Of a DNA stretch of 64,000 bases, positions 51,190 through 60,947 are shown piece by piece. The position numbers and the translations under genes were made by a program. The notes beneath the pieces were generated by a model that saw only the letters and a list, made by a program, of their open reading frames with translations, searched no databases and had not been told where the DNA came from. Within the stretch, counting starts at the first letter, position 1. Every line of letters begins with the position of its first letter. Source of the stretch: Flavobacterium sp. 11 (GTDB lineage Bacteria; Bacteroidota; Bacteroidia; Flavobacteriales; Flavobacteriaceae); assembly GCF_002754315.1 (NCBI RefSeq), contig NZ_PEFE01000001.1, positions 930,001 to 994,000 on the forward strand, read 5' to 3'.

Positions 51190-51376
51190 GATTGAATAAT
51201 TTATTGCTTAAGCAAATTTGTAATAACTCTAATGGCAAAGGTATATAGAATTAGTTAACGGAAACTCATTTTGGTACATTTATTTGGTTTCAAAAGCGTT
51301 AAAAATTTATTAAAAATAAATTTAGATGAAAAAAAGTGAACAAAAACAAGCGAATACAATCAACGACAATAATTGT

Positions 51377-51384
51377 TATATTTG
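51377..51384 (+). promoter_or_regulatory. -7 element before the M23-like gene
   Basis: TATATTTG matches TAnnTTTG and ends 17 bases before the ATG at 51402. No TTG is seen at the usual distance upstream. Confidence 0.4.
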
Positions 51385-51401
51385 TTCAATAATAAAAAAG
51401 T

Positions 51402-51899
51402 ATGTCAAAAAAACGACTAAAACGGCGCAAACTCAAGGAAAATTTATTCAATAAACGACGTTTAATAATACTTAACGAAGATACTTTTGAAGAGACATTT
51501 TCTTTGAAACTTACTTTAATGAATGTTTTTGTGGTAGCGACTTTAGGAGCGATAATAATTACATTTGTTACTACTTTTATTATTGCTTTTACCCCATTAC
51601 GAGAATTTATACCCGGTTATTCTTCCTCAAAATTAAAGAAGGACGCAATGGAACTGGCTTTGAAATCAGATTCTTTGACACGAGCTTTAAAGAAAAATGA
51701 AGCGTACATCCAGTCGATTCAAAAAGTGTTGACAGGAGAGTTAGAATATGCAAAATTCAATAAAGATTCGATACTTTCGGCTGCGGATGAAGTGCCTTCT
51801 CAAGCTGATTTAGCTGCATCAAAACAAGAACTGGAACTGAGAGAACAAGTGGCGAAAGAAGAAAAAAAAGCACTTTCTAAAAAATCAAAAAAAGAGTAA
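51402..51899 (+). CDS. Truncated M23-peptidase-like membrane protein lacking the peptidase domain
   Basis: This 165-residue protein has a very basic start (SKKRLKRRKLKENLFNKRR), then LIILNEDTFEETFSLKLTLMNVFVVATLGAIIITFVTTF with one membrane helix (about residues 42-66), then TPLREFIPGYSSSKLKKDAMELALKSDSLTRALKKNEAYIQSIQKVLTGE and a Lys/Glu tail. This is the N-terminal half of Bacteroidota M23 (LytM) membrane proteins, but the zinc-peptidase part (H-x3-D, H-x-H) is absent. It may be a regulatory paralogue or a trimmed gene. A GH3-like gene follows after 38 bases. Confidence 0.75.
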   Translation: MSKKRLKRRKLKENLFNKRRLIILNEDTFEETFSLKLTLMNVFVVATLGAIIITFVTTFIIAFTPLREFIPGYSSSKLKKDAMELALKSDSLTRALKKNEAYIQSIQKVLTGELEYAKFNKDSILSAADEVPSQADLAASKQELELREQVAKEEKKALSKKSKKE

Positions 51900-51937
51900 A
51901 AAAACCAACTTTTATCTTTTAAAGAACAAAAATAAAA

Positions 51938-53425
51938 ATGTCAATAAAATCTACGGCTGCAAAATTATTTGCACAAAAAATATACAAGAAAACACAACTT
52001 TGGGCCAATAATCCTATTGAAACTCAAAAGAAGGTTTTGCAAAAATTAATCAAAGAAGCGAAGAAAACACAATTTGGTATTGACCATCATTTTGACCAAA
52101 TAAAAACTCAACAGGATTTTGCGAAACAAGTTCCAGTAAGAGATTATGAAGGATTGAAACCTTATGTTGATAAGGTGGTAAAAGGCCAGGAGAATATACT
52201 TTGGAAAGGAAAACCGCTTTATTTTGCCAAGACTTCCGGAACTACTTCTGGGGCAAAATACATTCCGTTGACTAAGGAATCCATGCCGTTTCATATTGAA
52301 GCGGCTCGAAATGCAATTCTACATTACATTCATGAAACCGGAAACGCTGATTTTGTGGATGGGAAAATGATTTTCTTGCAAGGAAGCCCAATATTAGAAG
52401 AAAAAAACGGAGTTAAATTAGGCAGATTGTCTGGAATTGTCGCTCATTTTGTTCCAAAATACCTTCAAAAAAACAGAATGCCTTCTTGGGAAACCAATTG
52501 TATTGAAGATTGGGAAACCAAAGTAAATGCGATTGTAGAGGAAACTTTTAATAAAGACATGAGAGTTATTTCTGGAATTCCGTCTTGGGTTCAAATGTAT
52601 TTTGAAAAACTAAATCAAAAAGGAGGGAAGCCCGTAGGAGACATTTTCAAAAACTTCAATTTGTTTATTTACGGTGGTGTGAATTATGAACCGTATCGCG
52701 CCAAATTTGAGAATCTTATTGGACGAAAAGTAGACAGTATTGAGCTATTTCCGGCTTCGGAAGGCTTTTTTGCCTATCAGGATTCGCAAAAAGAAAAGGG
52801 AATGTTACTGCTTTTGGACTCCGGAATTTTCTATGAATTTATAAAAAGTGACGAATTCTATACTGAAAATCCAAAACGATACACCATCGGCGAAGTAGAA
52901 CTGGGTGTGAATTATGTCCTGATTATTTCTACCAATGCGGGACTTTGGGGCTACAATATTGGAGATACCGTTCAGTTTACCAGTTTAAAACCTTACAGAG
53001 TTATAGTATCCGGAAGAATCAAACATTATATTTCGGCTTTTGGAGAACATGTGATTGGCAAGGAAGTGGAAAGTGCGTTGCAGGAAGCAATTATTGGAAC
53101 AGATATTCGCATCAATGAATTTACCGTTGCGCCACAAATCACGCCGGTAGAAGGATTGCCGTACCACGAATGGTTCATCGAATTTGAGAACGAACCGGAA
53201 GACAGCGTATCTTTTGCGGAAGCGATAGATACCGCCATGCGCAAACAAAATGTGTATTATGACGATTTGATTGTGGGCAAAGTGTTGCGTAAAGTGGTTG
53301 TCACCAAAGTGGCTAAGAATGGGTTTCAGGATTATATGAAATCGATAGGCAAACTGGGAGGACAAAATAAAATTCCGAGACTCTCTAATGACAGAAATAT
53401 AGTAGATTTATTAAAAAATAAATAA
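51938..53425 (+). CDS. GH3-like acyl-adenylate enzyme
   Basis: This 495-residue protein matches the GH3 auxin-responsive family: FAKTSGTTSGAKYIPLTKESMPFH (ATP-binding motif, about residues 98-121), FIYGGVNYEPYRAKFE, SIELFPASEGFFAYQ, NVYYDDLIVGKVLRKVVVTKVAKNGFQDYM. Plant members join amino acids to acyl acids; bacterial roles are mostly unknown. The ATP-binding motif TSGTTSG supports adenylate chemistry. It lies between the M23-like gene and the 53462 gene on one strand. Confidence 0.88.
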   Translation: MSIKSTAAKLFAQKIYKKTQLWANNPIETQKKVLQKLIKEAKKTQFGIDHHFDQIKTQQDFAKQVPVRDYEGLKPYVDKVVKGQENILWKGKPLYFAKTSGTTSGAKYIPLTKESMPFHIEAARNAILHYIHETGNADFVDGKMIFLQGSPILEEKNGVKLGRLSGIVAHFVPKYLQKNRMPSWETNCIEDWETKVNAIVEETFNKDMRVISGIPSWVQMYFEKLNQKGGKPVGDIFKNFNLFIYGGVNYEPYRAKFENLIGRKVDSIELFPASEGFFAYQDSQKEKGMLLLLDSGIFYEFIKSDEFYTENPKRYTIGEVELGVNYVLIISTNAGLWGYNIGDTVQFTSLKPYRVIVSGRIKHYISAFGEHVIGKEVESALQEAIIGTDIRINEFTVAPQITPVEGLPYHEWFIEFENEPEDSVSFAEAIDTAMRKQNVYYDDLIVGKVLRKVVVTKVAKNGFQDYMKSIGKLGGQNKIPRLSNDRNIVDLLKNK

Positions 53426-53461
53426 AAGAGTTACCTTTGAAGGTTAGAAAATAATTAGAAA

Positions 53462-55141
53462 ATGAAAGAGACTAAAAATATATCACGCTCCAGAGCGCAA
53501 GAATCATCGGCAGCAATTGAAAAAATGTACATCACCATGCGTCATCTTTTCAATAGAGGATTTTATAAGCCAATGGGAGTTTCCGGAGATACATTGAGAG
53601 AAGCATTATTGGCATTAAGCCCAGAAATATATGGAAATATTGCAGATGAAAAAGTAGAATTAAATGGACTTTTGTATGTTATAGAGCGTCTTCCGGTAGG
53701 AATTGAAGAATGTAGATTCATCAATTTAACTTCGGAAGAAGGGTATTCAAAATCTCATTTTCAAGCGATTGTTCCACCAAAAAGACGACGCAATTGTTAC
53801 CGTATAGACGAAGAACAAATGAACGTGGAAATCACCCGCGGACGTTCAGATATTTATGATATTTTGACGCATTTGACGTTTATTTTCATCGAATCCCACA
53901 AAATTAGAAATAGAGTTTTACTAGATGACGCAGGCGAAGTTTCCCGCGATTGGTTCAAACTGGAACAAGCCGTTTCTCAAAAGAAAAAGCTGACACAGAT
54001 AGAAAAAGAAAAAGCCATTTCACATGCTGCAAATATCCTGGGAAGAACATTTGAGGAAGTATTGGATATTTATGATGCATTCGGTTCAACAGCGGCGCCA
54101 GATCGATTTTTGCACGTTATTTTTTGGTTAGGAAAACTGGCGATTGAAGAAATAGTTGACGATAATAAGAGAACCATAACGTTTAGCCCTATCTTAAGGG
54201 AACGTTTGGGACATCATATTCACGGCGAAATTTGGGCCACAAACATTAAGGAGGTTTTGAAAGAAAACCAACTTTTGGACCGACCGATTCACGTGATTAG
54301 CGCGAACATGCACAGTGTGATGAACTCTATTTTTGCCACAGAGGTTTTAAAAACGAGGTTTAAAGACAAATCGGATTTCTTTATTTATGAAGAATTAAGC
54401 AAATCGGGTGCGAACGAAGTTCGCAATCAGGTTTCAGCAGTAGCTTTGAAACACGGAATGATTTCGTTACTGGATACTTCCGGAACAAATATAGATGTAC
54501 AGATTTTTGATACCGCTAAAATTGATTGGTCCAAAACATCATTTCCAAAAGCAAATACCGGAGATAAAAAACCGGTGCTTATTGTTATGGATTATGCTTT
54601 TGGGGAGCAAGCTTATGAAACCATTGATGAGTTATTGAAGCCGTATAAAAAAGCGACTTTGCTTAATGTGGAATCAGTTTCTATCATGGGAAAAGCGGGA
54701 ATTCTGGAAGGTGGAAAAGGAGATATTATGATTCCGAATGCACACATCAATGAAGGAACAGCGGATAATTATTTTTTCGAAAATGAATTGACTGCTGATA
54801 TGTTTGAAGGAAATGATATTGCTGTTTTTGCCGGACCAATGGTCACCGTTTTGGGGACTTCATTACAAAACAGAGATTTATTGAAATTTTTCCATGAATC
54901 AACTTGGGGAGTTATAGGATTGGAAATGGAAGGTTCATATTACCAAAAAGCCATCCAATCTGCTTCAAAAATCAGAAAGAGTGTTCCTCATGATATCAAA
55001 GTGAGATACGCATATTATGCATCAGATAATCCTCTGGAAACCGGAAGCACATTGGCTTCAGGCGGACTAGGTACTACGGGAGTAAAACCTACTTATTTGA
55101 TTACAATAAAGATATTGGAACAAATTTTCAACGTAAAATAA
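53462..55141 (+). CDS. Conserved family protein (DUF6909-type) with nucleoside-phosphorylase-like end
   Basis: This 559-residue protein begins SRSRAQESSAAIEKMYITMRHLFNRGFYKPMGVSGDTLREALLALSPEIYG and has PPKRRRNCYRIDEEQMNVEITRGRSDIYDILTHLTFIFIESHKI. The last third contains VFAGPMVTVLGTSLQNRDLLKFF and GVIGLEMEGSYYQKAI, where LEMEG resembles the EMEG purine-site motif of nucleoside phosphorylases and nucleosidases, followed by YYASDNPLETGSTLASGGLG. I recall close homologues in Flavobacteria named DUF6909. No activity is known. TACCTTTG at 53431-53438 may be its -7 element. Confidence 0.7.
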   Translation: MKETKNISRSRAQESSAAIEKMYITMRHLFNRGFYKPMGVSGDTLREALLALSPEIYGNIADEKVELNGLLYVIERLPVGIEECRFINLTSEEGYSKSHFQAIVPPKRRRNCYRIDEEQMNVEITRGRSDIYDILTHLTFIFIESHKIRNRVLLDDAGEVSRDWFKLEQAVSQKKKLTQIEKEKAISHAANILGRTFEEVLDIYDAFGSTAAPDRFLHVIFWLGKLAIEEIVDDNKRTITFSPILRERLGHHIHGEIWATNIKEVLKENQLLDRPIHVISANMHSVMNSIFATEVLKTRFKDKSDFFIYEELSKSGANEVRNQVSAVALKHGMISLLDTSGTNIDVQIFDTAKIDWSKTSFPKANTGDKKPVLIVMDYAFGEQAYETIDELLKPYKKATLLNVESVSIMGKAGILEGGKGDIMIPNAHINEGTADNYFFENELTADMFEGNDIAVFAGPMVTVLGTSLQNRDLLKFFHESTWGVIGLEMEGSYYQKAIQSASKIRKSVPHDIKVRYAYYASDNPLETGSTLASGGLGTTGVKPTYLITIKILEQIFNVK

Positions 55142-55150
55142 AAATATAGG

Positions 55151-56137
55151 ATGAACAAAAACCAACCCAATAACCAAGAAGATCAGGAGATTGATTTAAC
55201 ACAAATTTCTAAAAAAATAGGAAGATTATTTGAATGGATTAATACCTTTTTGTTTAGATGTATTCAGTTTTTTGTAAAAAATGCTATTGTAATTTTGATT
55301 TTGTTGGTAATTGGAGTTGGATTAGGATTTTATTTGGATGTGACAAAAAAAACCTATGATCATCAAATTATAGTTACCCCAAATTTTGAAAGCACGGATT
55401 ATTTATATTCAAAAATTGACTTGATTGAATCTAAAATCAAAGAGCGGGATACCGTTTTTCTGAAAGAAATTGTAGGGATTAAAAATCCTAAAGAAATAAT
55501 TAAAATTGAAATCAAACCCATAACGGACGTTTATAAATTCATTGAAAACAAGACAGAGAACTTTGAATTAATCAAGTTGATGGCTGAGGGTGGAGATATA
55601 AAAAAAATCCTTGAAGATAATTTGACCAGTAAGAATTACAGCTTACATACGATTACTTTCAAAACTAAAAACCAAACAAATAATACGGAAACTGTTCAAC
55701 CTATTTTAATCTATTTAAACGAAACGGATTACTATAAAAAAGTCCAAAAAGAGACAGTAAATAATATTCAAATAAAAATGATTCAAAATGACACTATTAT
55801 TTCACAAATAAATGGTGTTTTGAATGGGTTTTCTAATATGGTAAATGGGGCTCAAAAAAGCGATAAACTTGTTTACTATAATGAGAATACACAGCTTAAC
55901 GATGTTATTAAAACGAAAGAGACTTTAATTAATGAACAAGGAAATCATAGAGTAGATTTAGTTGGATTGGATAAAATTATAAAAGACAATAGTTCAACCT
56001 TAAATATTGAAAATACAAACTCAGTCAATGGAAAGTTAAAATTGGTTTTGCCAGTTTTATTTTTACTATCATTTATTTTAATTCGTTTATTTTTAGCGTA
56101 TTATAAAAGTCAGTTGGAAAAATCAAAAATGATTTAA
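55151..56137 (+). CDS. Wzz-like polysaccharide chain-length/co-polymerase membrane protein
   Basis: This 328-residue protein has membrane helices at about residues 40-62 (NAIVILILLVIGVGLGFYLD) and 297-318 (LKLVLPVLFLLSFILIRLFLAYY). A periplasmic region of about 230 residues lies between them, rich in Asn/Lys/Thr and predicted helical. This two-helix layout and position at the head of a polysaccharide locus fit the Wzz/PCP family. Sequence motifs (the Pro-rich region near TM2) are weak. It would set glycan chain length with the Wzy polymerase. It starts nine bases after the upstream gene. Confidence 0.6.
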   Translation: MNKNQPNNQEDQEIDLTQISKKIGRLFEWINTFLFRCIQFFVKNAIVILILLVIGVGLGFYLDVTKKTYDHQIIVTPNFESTDYLYSKIDLIESKIKERDTVFLKEIVGIKNPKEIIKIEIKPITDVYKFIENKTENFELIKLMAEGGDIKKILEDNLTSKNYSLHTITFKTKNQTNNTETVQPILIYLNETDYYKKVQKETVNNIQIKMIQNDTIISQINGVLNGFSNMVNGAQKSDKLVYYNENTQLNDVIKTKETLINEQGNHRVDLVGLDKIIKDNSSTLNIENTNSVNGKLKLVLPVLFLLSFILIRLFLAYYKSQLEKSKMI

Positions 56138-56230
56138 TTGTTTTTCACTTTCTTTTTAAAACTAAATACAGACGAATAGGGTTTTAATTAATCAGATACT
56201 ATCATTTCCTTAAATTTTGAAAAAATCAAT

Positions 56231-57535
56231 ATGGGTTTCAATAAAATAAAAAAAAATCCATTTGTTTTACAGAGTTTAAAAACGATGTTTTTAAGAATTA
56301 TAGGTGTAGTTACCCTTTTTGGATTTTCATTGTTTTTAACGCATAATTACGACCCAAAAATCATTGGTCAATTCGACTTTATACAAAAAATCCTTTTGGT
56401 TTTAAGCAGTATATGTATTCTGGGTTCGGATCAGTCCATCTTATATTTTACAGGTATTTTAAAAAGTACAAATGAAACAGAAAAATTAAAGACAATATAT
56501 CTGAGAATTATTTCGCTTATTTTAATATTGTCCGTTGTAGTATTAGTCCTTTTTTTCTTTTTTGGAAAAAGCATCATAATCTTTTTTTTTAATGATAATA
56601 ATACTTATAGATTAGTCTTAAAAGCGGTGGTAGTATTGTTCTTTTATTCCTTGACTCTATTTAATACAGAAACAATAAGGGCATTAGGAAGGGTATATAT
56701 GGCAGAACTGTTTAGAAACCTATTCAAATATTTGTCAGTCATATTTGGAGCTATAGTTTTACTTTATTTTCATCAGGAAATGTATCTTATCGATACTTTT
56801 TTAATAGGATTTATAGCGCTGGCAATTATAACAACAGGAATTGTTATTTGGATTTTAAAAAAAGAAGGATTTGTTTCCTCTAATAAAAGTGACAGCAGTC
56901 GTTTTTCCTATTCATTTATTGCGTCAAAATCGTACCCAATGGCGGTAAGTAATTTAGCCATTTTTTTGATGCTGACTTTAGACGTTGTTTTTTTAAAAAA
57001 ATTCAAAGGAGACGAAATAGTTGCTTATTATTCAATTGCGATGAAGTTGGTCTCTATTTTATTTTTGATTAATAACTCTGTTTTTATATCGGTTTCTTTA
57101 AAGATTGCAAAACAATTTACAGATAATAATAAGACTGCTCTTTTAAACACAATGAAACAAAGTTCCAGAATAATTTTTTTTCTTACACTGCCTATTGTTG
57201 TGGTCGTTTGTTTTTATTCTGAAAGTATCCTCCATTTCTTTGGACCTAATTATGTACAAGCCAAACAAGCACTTTTAATATTGATGGCGGGTCAATTATT
57301 AGCTTCTTTATTTGGGATAACGACTATTTATTTGAACATGACTGGAAGACAGCGTATTTTTCAAGTGGTATTAATTTCAGCAGTATTCCTGAATTTTATT
57401 CTTAATTTTATATTAATTCCAATATATTCTCTTACTGGTGCGGCAATTGCTTTTGTGTCTAGCTTACTTTTTTGGAATATTATTACTGCATTTATTGTTT
57501 ATAAAAAAGACAAACTATTAATTATAATGCATTAA
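56231..57535 (+). CDS. Oligosaccharide flippase (Wzx/MATE-like)
   Basis: This 434-residue protein has about 12 membrane helices and the Wzx opening FVLQSLKTMFLRIIGVVTLFGFSLFLTHNYDPKIIGQFDFIQKILLVLSSICILGSDQSILYFTG. It also has the internal LLTLDVVFLKKFKGDEIVAYYSIAMKL-like region and a late FGITTIYLNMTGRQRIFQVVLISAVFLNFILNFILIP that are typical of the polysaccharide transport family. It flips lipid-linked repeat units across the inner membrane. The next gene starts at the base after its stop. Confidence 0.9.
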   Translation: MGFNKIKKNPFVLQSLKTMFLRIIGVVTLFGFSLFLTHNYDPKIIGQFDFIQKILLVLSSICILGSDQSILYFTGILKSTNETEKLKTIYLRIISLILILSVVVLVLFFFFGKSIIIFFFNDNNTYRLVLKAVVVLFFYSLTLFNTETIRALGRVYMAELFRNLFKYLSVIFGAIVLLYFHQEMYLIDTFLIGFIALAIITTGIVIWILKKEGFVSSNKSDSSRFSYSFIASKSYPMAVSNLAIFLMLTLDVVFLKKFKGDEIVAYYSIAMKLVSILFLINNSVFISVSLKIAKQFTDNNKTALLNTMKQSSRIIFFLTLPIVVVVCFYSESILHFFGPNYVQAKQALLILMAGQLLASLFGITTIYLNMTGRQRIFQVVLISAVFLNFILNFILIPIYSLTGAAIAFVSSLLFWNIITAFIVYKKDKLLIIMH

Positions 57536-58549
57536 ATGAATAAGGTAAATAAAAATATTCTTTTTAGTATAATTGTACCGGTTTATAATGTTGAAGAGTA
57601 TTTGAATCAATGTATAGATAGTATTTTAGAGCAATCATTTTCTAATTTTGAATTAATTTTAGTTAATGACGGTTCGATGGACACTTCATTAGCCATTTGT
57701 TCGGAATATAAAAGTAGAGATGAAAGAATACAATTACTGGATAAACAAAATGGTGGGGCAGCGGATTCTAGAAATTATGGACTGTCAAAAGCTCGTGGAC
57801 AATATGTGATATTTGTGGATGGTGATGATTTTTGGAGTGGAGACTTTGTATTAAATGAAATGGCTATTTTAATAAAGAACAATGATTTTGATATAATTAT
57901 TCATGAAGAAAGCCGATATTTTTCTACTAACAACATAAAATGCAAATACAATCAAAATAAACTAAAGCATAATTCAGGAAACTTTGAAGACGATGCCCTA
58001 GACTTGGTTTATTATCATTTATATGCATCAAGTCCTTGGGATAAAATAATTAAACGATCTATTTTAATCGACAATGATTTGTTTTTTCCTCTGAACCTAA
58101 AATATGAAGATATGGAATGGTGTGCCAAATTGATGAACCACATAAATACCTATTGTATTTATCCTAAATCATTTTATATGTATAGGCAATTAAGAGTGGG
58201 ATCAGAGGTTTACTCTATGAATGAGCAAGCTGTTTTAGACATTCATAAGTCGGTAAAAAAGGGATTAATTGAAATTCAAAACGAAAAAGAGACACTGCAG
58301 CTGGCCATGAAAAATTATTGGTCTTTTTATTATGTTGTAATATTAATGCATTTTGATAAACTTTCCTTAAACAATAAAAAAGTGCTTATTAAGGAATTAT
58401 CTTCATGGAAAAATTTAATTTCTTCAGGAAGAAACATCACAGTAGATAAAGTAAATTCATTTTATAAAATTTTACCGTTTTCTGTGTTACCAAAATTTAT
58501 GAGTATATATGCAAAGATGAATTTGTTTTATAAAAAAACGAAATTATGA
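57536..58549 (+). CDS. Family 2 glycosyltransferase
   Basis: This 337-residue protein opens with FSIIVPVYNVEEYLNQCIDSILEQSFSNFELILVNDGSMDTSLAICSEY. It has the GT-A DXD-like motif in VIFVDGDDFWSGDF (about residues 92-105) and KYEDMEWCAKLMNH (about 178, ED acid-base candidate). It transfers a sugar from a nucleotide sugar during repeat-unit assembly. Sugar and linkage cannot be told. It starts directly after the flippase stop, so both share a transcript. Confidence 0.93.
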   Translation: MNKVNKNILFSIIVPVYNVEEYLNQCIDSILEQSFSNFELILVNDGSMDTSLAICSEYKSRDERIQLLDKQNGGAADSRNYGLSKARGQYVIFVDGDDFWSGDFVLNEMAILIKNNDFDIIIHEESRYFSTNNIKCKYNQNKLKHNSGNFEDDALDLVYYHLYASSPWDKIIKRSILIDNDLFFPLNLKYEDMEWCAKLMNHINTYCIYPKSFYMYRQLRVGSEVYSMNEQAVLDIHKSVKKGLIEIQNEKETLQLAMKNYWSFYYVVILMHFDKLSLNNKKVLIKELSSWKNLISSGRNITVDKVNSFYKILPFSVLPKFMSIYAKMNLFYKKTKL

Positions 58550-58577
58550 TTTACATTTAAATCGAACCATCATTTAC

Positions 58578-59648
58578 ATGAAAATAAAAATTAAAAGAAA
58601 TAAGGCGGTATTTATAGGGTTGTTTTTTTGTAATTTAATAGTAGCCTTTCTGACGCCTTATATTTTACCGGAAAGATATTTTAACGATACTGTAATCATA
58701 GTATTTGACAAGTTCCATGAAATAGGCTGGTTTGGCAGTTACCCGTTTGCCATTATGTTTTATAAGCTTACAGGCCTGCGACATCTTCCTTTTTTTCTTA
58801 TTGCCTTAATTCAATTTCCTATAGTAACATATATATATTATAAAATTGGTGTGCCATCTAACTTCCATAAGTTAAATGTAAAAAATGGTTTGGTCTATGT
58901 TGCTTTACTTCTCACGGGAATATACATGTCTATGCCTACTAAGGAATTTATAACTTTTTTAATGTTTTGTACAATTCCTTTTATATTCCAATCCAATAAA
59001 AAGCCAAGATTTAAAATCATTTTTTCACTTATTTTAATTGCTTGTTTTTCGTTTTTCAGACCCTATTATATATTGCTGCCAATATTTGCAATAGGGATGT
59101 ATGTATTGTCATTTATCAAATTTGAGAACAAAACATTTTCTACTATTTTTTATGGATTACTGATTGCCATTTTTTTATCACTGAGTCATGGAGTTGTAAG
59201 AGGAGAGTATATTTCTAAACTAACAAGGGAGAATTATGTGATTAATAATATCAATAAAAACAATATAAATACGGCCATAGTATCACCAATATCACAAGAC
59301 ACCTGGTATGGTGAAGCATTTGGTATTGTCTATGGTTTTATGGCAGTAAATGTGCCTATAGTTGAAGCAATTAAGCATATTTTATCTCCTCAAGTATTGG
59401 CCTTTGTGCTATGGCAATTATTGATTTTTTATATTTTATTTGTTCGGTTTTCCAGATGTTTAAAAAACAGAAAACAATATCAATTTGAGTTGTGGATATT
59501 ACTAATTTTATTTGCTTATTTCATAGTTCAAGGTATATTTGAGCCTGATTTAGGGACTTCCATTAGACATAAAATAGGCCTTTTCCCTTTAATATATTTT
59601 GCATTGTATTATGAACATTTCAGAAAAGACATTCAACAAAGTATTTAA
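58578..59648 (+). CDS. Polytopic membrane protein of the polysaccharide locus
   Basis: This 356-residue protein has about 9-10 membrane helices (for example AVFIGLFFCNLIVAFLTPYIL, FALIQFPIVTYIYYKI, LVYVALLLTGIYMSM, IIFSLILIACFSFFRPYYILLPIFAIGMYVLSFI). GSYPFAIMFYKLTGLR and VVRGEYISKLTRENYVI lie in loops. It resembles EpsG-like or WzyE-like polymerases but no motif decides this. The next gene overlaps its end by 38 bases. Together the two could form polymerase and ligase roles. Confidence 0.65.
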   Translation: MKIKIKRNKAVFIGLFFCNLIVAFLTPYILPERYFNDTVIIVFDKFHEIGWFGSYPFAIMFYKLTGLRHLPFFLIALIQFPIVTYIYYKIGVPSNFHKLNVKNGLVYVALLLTGIYMSMPTKEFITFLMFCTIPFIFQSNKKPRFKIIFSLILIACFSFFRPYYILLPIFAIGMYVLSFIKFENKTFSTIFYGLLIAIFLSLSHGVVRGEYISKLTRENYVINNINKNNINTAIVSPISQDTWYGEAFGIVYGFMAVNVPIVEAIKHILSPQVLAFVLWQLLIFYILFVRFSRCLKNRKQYQFELWILLILFAYFIVQGIFEPDLGTSIRHKIGLFPLIYFALYYEHFRKDIQQSI

Positions 59649-60903
59649 TTTATTTTTATTTTTAATTGCTATCACTTTAATTTTCAGAAAACTATGCACT
59701 GTTTTTTTGATCGTTTTTGTTGTTTTCAATTTGTTGTTTTTAAAAAAAATAAAATTTTCAAAAAGCCAATTGCCAATTATGTTGGTAATAGCAGCTCCAT
59801 TTTTGATGGAAATGTTGTTTTTTGTAAATAATGACTCTTATGTGTTGGGTTTAAAATCATTGGAGAAAAGTCTTTCATTACTTTTTTTTCCAATATTTAT
59901 AATTGGAAATTATCAACGAATTCAATTTCTTAAAATTTTAAAAGCCTATTGCATTGGAACAACCTTTATTATGGCATTCTTTTTTGGGCGTTTTATACTA
60001 TTGTATCCGGAACATTTTTTTAAATATCTGAATGGGATTCATCTTTGGGAAATGGGTTATGTGTTTTCTGAAAGTATTGGTATTCATGCACCGGCACTCA
60101 ATATGCACTTGGCTTTTGTAGCGTTTTCTAATCTTTATTTTTTGCTTGAAACTTCTAAAGCACATTATACTAAATGGTATAAAATAGGAGATTTAATGCT
60201 TTTTATCAGCTCTTTCTTTTTTGTTTTATACGTGAATACCAGGATGGCATTATTAGGCACTTTGTTTGGTTTTATGACGGTGGGTTATTTTCAAATTTCC
60301 AAAAGATATAGTTCTAAGGTTATCTTCAAAAGAGCAATTATTATGTTGCTTTTAATTGGTTCTGTTTTATTTTTATTCATACAAAAGAATCCTTTCATGA
60401 AGGAAAAGTATTCGACTCAAATTTTTTCGAATATGGATAAAGTGGGGAAATTAGATGAGATAGATCATCCCGAAATAGCGGTTTACAGTTCTTTTGTAAC
60501 CCGATTATCCATCTGGAAATCAGCATGGGAATTGTCCCTTAAAAATCTTCCTTTTGGAGTGGGAGCATCGGACGGAAAGACAGAATTAGTAAAGTATTTT
60601 AAAGAAACGAATCAAATATTTTTGGCAAAATATGAGTTCCCAACACACAATCAATTTTTAGATTATTTATTAAAATTTGGAATATTGGGACCTATTACAG
60701 CCTTATTCTATATTGGATTTATTGCTTATTTAGGAATTAAGACAAAAAATGCAGTTATAATTTCTTTCTTTTTTTTGTTTTTCACTTCAAACTTTACAGA
60801 TGATTTCCTGCTTCGCTTTGATGGAATTGTTTTCAGCGGATTATGGATTTCTATATTTGCCAGTTATTGGCTTCAACAAAAAAGTAAGCGGCCTGTTGCA
60901 TAA
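59611..60903 (+). CDS. O-antigen ligase/polymerase-like protein (Wzy/WaaL family)
   Basis: This protein of about 430 residues has 10-11 membrane helices. The conserved Wzy_C-like region reads SIWKSAWELSLKNLPFGVGASDGKTELVKYFKETNQ, then FPTHNQFLDYLLKFGILGPITALFYIGF, where the H-N-Q-F-L/LD and the Gly-rich loop fit the O-antigen ligase family. It likely polymerises repeat units or attaches glycan to lipid A core. A TTG at 59599 is an in-frame alternative start; ATG 59611 is preferred. It ends just before a terminator shared with the minus-strand gene. Confidence 0.85.
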   Translation: MNISEKTFNKVFNLFLFLIAITLIFRKLCTVFLIVFVVFNLLFLKKIKFSKSQLPIMLVIAAPFLMEMLFFVNNDSYVLGLKSLEKSLSLLFFPIFIIGNYQRIQFLKILKAYCIGTTFIMAFFFGRFILLYPEHFFKYLNGIHLWEMGYVFSESIGIHAPALNMHLAFVAFSNLYFLLETSKAHYTKWYKIGDLMLFISSFFFVLYVNTRMALLGTLFGFMTVGYFQISKRYSSKVIFKRAIIMLLLIGSVLFLFIQKNPFMKEKYSTQIFSNMDKVGKLDEIDHPEIAVYSSFVTRLSIWKSAWELSLKNLPFGVGASDGKTELVKYFKETNQIFLAKYEFPTHNQFLDYLLKFGILGPITALFYIGFIAYLGIKTKNAVIISFFFLFFTSNFTDDFLLRFDGIVFSGLWISIFASYWLQQKSKRPVA

Positions 60904-60924
60904 TTATTTTAAAATGACATAAAA

Positions 60925-60947
60925 AAAACCGCTTATTTAGCGGTTTT
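60925..60947. terminator. Terminator between the ligase-like gene and a lipoprotein gene
   Basis: AAAACCGCT, a five-base loop and AGCGGTTTT form a nine-base stem. The stop codon of the minus-strand gene lies in the loop (60933-60935), so the hairpin covers the last codons of that gene. Confidence 0.85.
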
